Shown piece after piece: positions 52,101-52,518 of a stretch of 52,518 nucleotides of DNA; positions within the stretch are counted from its first letter, which is position 1, and every line of letters begins with the position of its first letter. Source of the stretch: an uncultured Acidimicrobiales bacterium (GTDB lineage Bacteria; Actinomycetota; Acidimicrobiia; Acidimicrobiales; SZUA-35); NCBI GenBank assembly GCA_937922785.1, contig CALAJQ010000033.1, positions 1-52,518 of the forward strand, read 5' to 3'. The notes below the pieces were generated by a model that saw only the letters and a program-made list of their open reading frames with translations, was not told the DNA's origin and did not search any database. Both the position numbers and the translations under genes were made by a program.

Positions 52101-52518
52101 GAGCAGTTGTTCTTGAGCTGACGGAGTCTGCGTTGATAAACGACACGGCACTGGTGGTTAGGAAAATCGACGCCTTGAGGGAGGCCGGTCTGCGCGTGGC
52201 AATCGACGACTTCGGAACTGGCTACTCAACTCTGACCTACGCAGACGAGTTCAGCGCCGACATTCTTAAGATCGACCGTAGCTTCGTAGCGAAGTTGGAA
52301 GACCAAGACGAATCCACGATCGTCTCGACGATATTGTCCATTGCTGACGGTCTAGGGGCTGACACCGTTGCCGAGGGCATCGAAGTGCCGGCCCAGTTGA
52401 GTCGCCTGGTAGCGCTTGGCTGCACCCTCGGCCAGGGTTACTACTTCGCCCGACCTGCTCCAGCGGACGAAATTGAGACAGCGCTAGTGCGAGAGTTCCA
52501 AGGCGAGACCTTCGCCAC
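49103..52518 (+). CDS. Membrane PAS-PAS-GGDEF-EAL c-di-GMP protein (3' end beyond the window)
   Basis: 1138 residues visible, frame open to the window end. The N-terminal third has 9-10 predicted membrane helices (from MRKAWGFMILVGFASVALAAW to VLAAVSLTRISLLF). A linker leads to two PAS domains (starting near 455, LVEQSSDLVAVVDE, and near 578, LVQHSSDVIAVLDT). The GGDEF domain has an intact GGDEF near 789 with RLGD five residues before it, a c-di-GMP inhibitory site. The EAL domain has VEALVRWDHP near 915, NVSAVQLQ, ELTESAL and DDFGTGYSTL. Both synthesis and breakdown of c-di-GMP look possible. ATG 49103 is the chosen start; no strong ribosome site is visible. Neighbour upstream: the LuxI/FeeM-like acyltransferase. 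Confidence 0.93.
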   Translation, partial: MRKAWGFMILVGFASVALAAWLGAAAQIGVRAASAVVFVAAVAVRLGRDSRVEREPWLFSAAGGVLALVSGIVRIAHGAATGQDNPFPSYAEIPGYAGYLMLILATHSFWAHRTSRRDAEATLDGILVAAAGAVVVFTAVLSNYLRDPSFSGWARGGNVVYTLLTLALVGHVARLAIGPGVRNTPWRFLAAASVCLVANDLFLLLDTTGSTWALALARSASPIVFIFSAAAILHPDAHELTSESGIEESRLSAGRLAMLAFALLTLPAALLAALVRNTEPDLPVLVAGSVVLAAVSLTRISLLFRSTERMADLESSLAHSGRELLDASNEIEVGETLARTVDLVVGEGTRFVGVIGGAASRWCVAKRIDSLSPAEVTAVGLFDSDSYATELLQSANSEHSIMSFDLGEGACYGSVTIEIPQGHGRVSSLALQTMVAQFTQALASLRYAESRFERRTEQRLRALVEQSSDLVAVVDETKKMVYVSPNCMNVMGVPAESVSGRSPLSSIHPEDVEPLRSRLRDSSKSAESVEAFECRVRVGDGSYRWFAVTARDFFDDPEVGGIVVTARDVHDERETKVALQRSEQWFRGLVQHSSDVIAVLDTTGSFTYASPAVESLTGLSPEKLVGTSFADLVDPAHAEQIRLLTEALQAKPGGVTDIELSIKCPDGSHKTAEVTITDRIDDPSVGGLVLNIRNVTDRKLLEEDLRHQVLHDDLTGLASRVQFTNLLSEALGPDRRAGSVVAAVFIDIDDFKNINDSLGHSAGDQVLVEISNRLLGRMRLGDKAARFGGDEFAVLLGDLSQSEVAKVADRIVKELSEPVMLMGQKVQTSVSVGIAMDTDGTQSPEDLLRSADVAMYEAKEQGKARWTMFETGMADLTLERFEITNALGRAIENDELMVYYQPIVDLRTGRTVGVEALVRWDHPVRRMVNPSAFIPVAERNGLIVPLGRAVLCKAVSQVAAWRAEGLDLYVTVNVSAVQLQQEGIVADVLEIVDGAGMDRGAVVLELTESALINDTALVVRKIDALREAGLRVAIDDFGTGYSTLTYADEFSADILKIDRSFVAKLEDQDESTIVSTILSIADGLGADTVAEGIEVPAQLSRLVALGCTLGQGYYFARPAPADEIETALVREFQGETFA

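Overview
The window looks like the chromosome of a free-living, probably aquatic, actinobacterium of the Acidimicrobiia type; this is an inference from gene content, not a proven placement. Supporting signs are the moderately high GC content, common GTG starts, apparently leaderless first genes, two luciferase-like (LLM) flavin enzymes, two PNPOx/PPOX-type flavin enzymes, a MhuD-like haem-degrading enzyme, an LAFTG-type sorting signal, a DUF2071 protein and an nSTAND/WD40 Ser/Thr kinase. A tRNA-Ser(GCU) lies near the middle.

Layout. (1) 1-7.6 kb is a toxin/immunity island. It holds an Imm26/LRR-like probable immunity gene, then a 1629-residue secreted RTX protein ending in a NucA/NucB-type DNase domain, then an overlapping SUKH-type immunity gene. 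A 63-bp repeat that ends in a terminator hairpin closes both immunity genes, so the toxin/immunity pair is bracketed by direct repeats. (2) 7.7-13.7 kb is metabolic and redox genes: Rieske oxygenase, RibD/DHFR-like reductase, alpha/beta hydrolase opposite an MmyB-like regulator, PNPOx-like protein, DUF2071 protein, class C beta-lactamase-like protein. (3) 13.7-18 kb, minus strand: PIG-L deacetylase, AzlC, AzlD and an unrecognised protein, preceded by a ferric-reductase-like flavoprotein. (4) 18.2-22.7 kb: LLM monooxygenase plus ThDP enzyme, a 59-bp tandem repeat/terminator, MhuD-like enzyme, M20 amidohydrolase. (5) 22.7-26.9 kb: two tandem GAF histidine kinases (one with a degenerate ATP-binding domain) opposite a LuxR-type response regulator, a structured intergenic region, tRNA-Ser, a small membrane protein. 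(6) 26.8-34.1 kb: SpoU methyltransferase, SMP-30 lactonase, MBL hydrolase, thioredoxin-like lipoprotein, a phytanoyl-CoA dioxygenase gene broken by internal deletion, aqpZ, LLM oxidoreductase, PPOX protein. (7) 34.1-52.5 kb is a signalling and surface region: Ser/Thr kinase-nSTAND-WD40 protein, small lipoprotein, FHA-class III nucleotide cyclase, giant SdrD-B adhesin with LAFTG anchor, cyclic-nucleotide-binding protein, ABC-F ATPase, small membrane protein, autoinducer-synthase-like acyltransferase, and a membrane PAS-PAS-GGDEF-EAL protein cut by the window end.

How the parts may work together. The RTX-DNase and its SUKH partner form a contact- or diffusion-based competition module. The kinase, FHA-cyclase and cyclic-nucleotide-binding protein could form a phosphorylation-to-cyclic-nucleotide relay around the adhesin. 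The acyltransferase and the c-di-GMP protein could link an acylated signal to surface behaviour. These links rest on co-location and domain content only.

Two sequence habits recur. First, a TAGNNT-like hexamer sits 5-8 nt before the start codon of many first genes, which suggests leaderless transcription. Second, small hairpins that contain or touch the stop codons occur at most convergent gene junctions.
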